Of a stretch of 64,000 bases of DNA, positions 62,181 through 64,000 are shown in pieces. This DNA comes from Hydnum rufescens UP504 (Eukaryota > Basidiomycota > Agaricomycetes > Cantharellales > Hydnaceae). The DNA lies in the NCBI GenBank assembly GCA_014904985.1, contig MU128963.1, forward strand, positions 173,116 through 237,115, read 5' to 3'. Below the pieces are notes generated by a model, which was not told the origin of the DNA, searched no databases, and worked only from the letters and a program-made list of their open reading frames with translations. Each line of letters starts with the position of its first letter. Position 1 is the stretch's first letter. The translations under genes and the position numbers were made by a program.

Positions 62181-62816
62181 CACTGTGATCCCTCGATTTG
62201 GCCCAGTGCAATGAGAGCATCCTGAAGAATGTACGTCAGATCGGATGTCTTGTGGGTATGCATACATAGTGACTTACCCTTGCCGCCCTGTCCTTGGCCA
62301 CTTTTAGACGTGGGCCGGGCCCCCACCCGATGGACTCTCCATCGACTACAGCACGCCGGTTCAGATGAAAAGATGTGAGGTTAGTATCGGCCCTCTTTGC
62401 ATCCATGATAAGCATTGACGGACCAATTGCAGTGGCCCTCCAAAGTATGGAGATTGCATTTTGGCTTCTTACGGTTTCTTCTTCTTCCTACATATTCATC
62501 GAAATATTACGTGGGGTGGAGTGACCTGTCAATCGCGCAGAAATTCGGTGAGGAAAACATGACCATACCCTCCATACTAGGCGCTTGCCCTGTAAGCTGA
62601 GTATCATCTAAAGTTTAGCAACAGGTGACGTATAGATTGGGGATGCAATCCCCACAAGTTATGTAGGAAGCGAACATGTCCTCCAGCAGTGACAATGGCT
62701 GACGGAAAGAAAGGAAATGGTTTTGTGAGCGACACAGGTCCGCGTTTCTAGCTATGAGTTGACTAACAAAGAGTAGACATGGAGGCGGAGGCGGAGGCGG
62801 AGGCGGAGGTAGACAT
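62180..62816 (-). CDS. Small dsRBD protein, copy 4 (best preserved)
   Basis: Start at 62,816 with MSTSASASASASMSTL, the Ser-Ala run being encoded by a GGAGGC microsatellite. Exons then give IVTAGGHVRFLHN, FLQGKRLVW (together the first dsRBD helix), WRATAIGPSM (beta strands), VVDGESIGWGPGPRLKVAKDRAAR and, after a gtaagt...cttcag intron, DALIALGQIEGSQ. All dsRBD elements are present: the FLQGK turn, the GxG loop and the KxAKDxAA helix start. Single-domain dsRBD proteins can bind structured or viral dsRNA or act as cofactors in RNA silencing; which applies here is unknown. The product is near 105-115 residues. Confidence 0.7.
62779..62815 (+). repeat. GGAGGC microsatellite
   Basis: About five tandem copies of ggaggc/ggcgga. 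On the minus strand they encode the Ser-Ala run at the N-terminus of dsRBD copy 4. The corresponding region of copies 1 and 2 has at most one unit. Confidence 0.85.
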
Positions 62817-62829
62817 TATCGACGACGTT

Positions 62830-64000
62830 CGAAGCAATCAGCAAGGGCTGTTAAGGACTGGAAAGAAGATGCCAGCTTCGTCCTCTTTTATTGCATGTCA
62901 AAGAAACGTACACCCCTGCGAGTTTTTCGGAGGTTTCGATGCGTGGTATATGCTTGCCACCCACATCCTGAAGCCTCGAGAGGTCATGCCTCATTGTATT
63001 ACGATAGATATGAATGAAAGCAACCTTTGATAAATAGTGCGAACATGAGGCAGGGGCCACAATTATATAAAGCCTTCTGTTTTTGGGTCAATAGGATATC
63101 TATACGACGGAAAGAATCTAGATGAACATAGGTTATTCTGATCAATATCCCCGAAGCCTGCTAAAGGTTTCGATAGCAGACCGAGCGTCCCTTGATCCGG
63201 AAACAAGATGGTTGCCGAAGCCTCTCCAGTCAAGCACGGCGGTGTAATCTGCCATAAACTAAGCTGCAAAACGATGGCGATGGTAAAGAGATTAGAAAAA
63301 TATAAATTCCATGTGAGTACGAACTTAGGTGGATGGAGGGAACCGGGAACAAAGCGCGTCCACCCAACTCAATATTAGCTCCCCTCGTAGAGGGAGGACT
63401 AGCGCATTGGCGGTTCTGGCCAGTCCGCCGCTTTCCTAGCCGAGAGACTTAGGGATGCACAAGACTATCACGGGGGTGATGGGGCGAATAGCCTTTGAGC
63501 CTTCAGACGTTGAAACCAGAGTTCAAGACATAAAAGAGAGTGTGTCAGATTTCGGGGATAGGCTACCAAAATGTGCACGTTGTCTGAGGAGGCCTTCCCA
63601 AATATTCCACAGAATTGGAGCACACTGGGTGGTAGAAACCATAGCCACAATCAGAAAAACAATGCCAAGGGGAGCAGTGAATGATCATGTGTTACATTCG
63701 GAGAAGTGGCAGATTGCTGAGTCGTGTTCGCGATCTAGGCTCTTTTTGCCCCCACAATTGCAAAGCTGTACGACGAGAGCCATGAAGACTACTCTGCACA
63801 CCATCCAAACTTCGAGGACATAGAGAAGCCAAATAATGCGAGATTTCCGGCGACGAATACTCGCTGGCTTATACCAGAAGAAAAATTTTGTGCTAATGTA
63901 GACCGGCCGGATAATCGAAGGAGCGGGGAAATTGCCGAAGGCAGGTCTGATGCCGGTACTACTATACATCTACCGCACCAACCTCGTTACGTCCTCTCCA
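62830..64000 (+). pseudogene. Gene Y copy at window edge
   Basis: Plus-strand coding-like exons: SDFGDRLPKCARCLRRPSQI (about 63,550), then SHEDYSAHHPNFEDIEKPNN (about 63,780) running into REIAEGRSDAG-like sequence up to the window end. The second piece matches 49,590 (minus) and 45,250 (plus). The gene is unrecognised and is cut by the window edge, so its integrity cannot be judged. Confidence 0.4.

Overview
The window is nuclear DNA of a filamentous basidiomycete, most likely an Agaricomycete. The genes are interrupted by many short introns of about 40-70 nt. The gene families are fungal: Zn2Cys6 regulators, a FunK1 kinase, a Kch1 potassium transporter, DUF6534 membrane proteins and a NACHT-WD40 (NLR-type) protein. 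The species cannot be named from the sequence. Coordinates of multi-exon genes are outer bounds of hand-spliced models.

Layout. (1) About 1-12,990 is a head-to-tail array of a 3.3-4.7 kb unit. Each unit carries a decayed or frame-broken DUF6534-like membrane-protein gene on the minus strand and a conserved hairpin in its 3' flank. (2) About 14,460-35,200 is a dense block of conserved genes: UTP23 (rRNA processing), a GLC8/IPP2-type PP1 inhibitor, IMP2 (mitochondrial inner-membrane peptidase), an orphan Ser/Pro-rich protein, a KCH1 potassium transporter, a Zn2Cys6 transcription factor, a RAD60/ESC2 SUMO-like protein, a PQ-loop vacuolar transporter, ATE1 arginyltransferase and a second zinc-cluster regulator that ends in a hexapeptide minisatellite. 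(3) About 35,225-37,880 is one inverted copy of the array unit, so the conserved block lies between inverted repeats. A diverged multi-exon DUF6534 gene follows at 39,085-41,125. (4) From about 41.4 kb to the end is an accessory region built from a second, dispersed repeat family. It contains at least four copies of a small single-dsRBD gene and fragments of two unrecognised genes, here called X and Y. Into this region are set a FunK1 kinase (46.3-48.5 kb) and an NLR with ten near-identical WD40 repeats (53.9-57.6 kb).

Two points matter most. First, the reading frames of ATE1, RAD60, the second zinc-cluster gene, FunK1 and the NLR can be restored only if a single base is missing at each of eight short base runs. 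This looks like a systematic sequence-consensus problem rather than eight separate mutations, and it affects which genes should be called broken. Second, the right third groups an NLR, a FunK1 kinase and a locally expanded dsRNA-binding-domain family. This is a plausible but unproven fungal self/non-self or antiviral island.

No rRNA, tRNA, CRISPR array, transposase or reverse transcriptase could be recognised.
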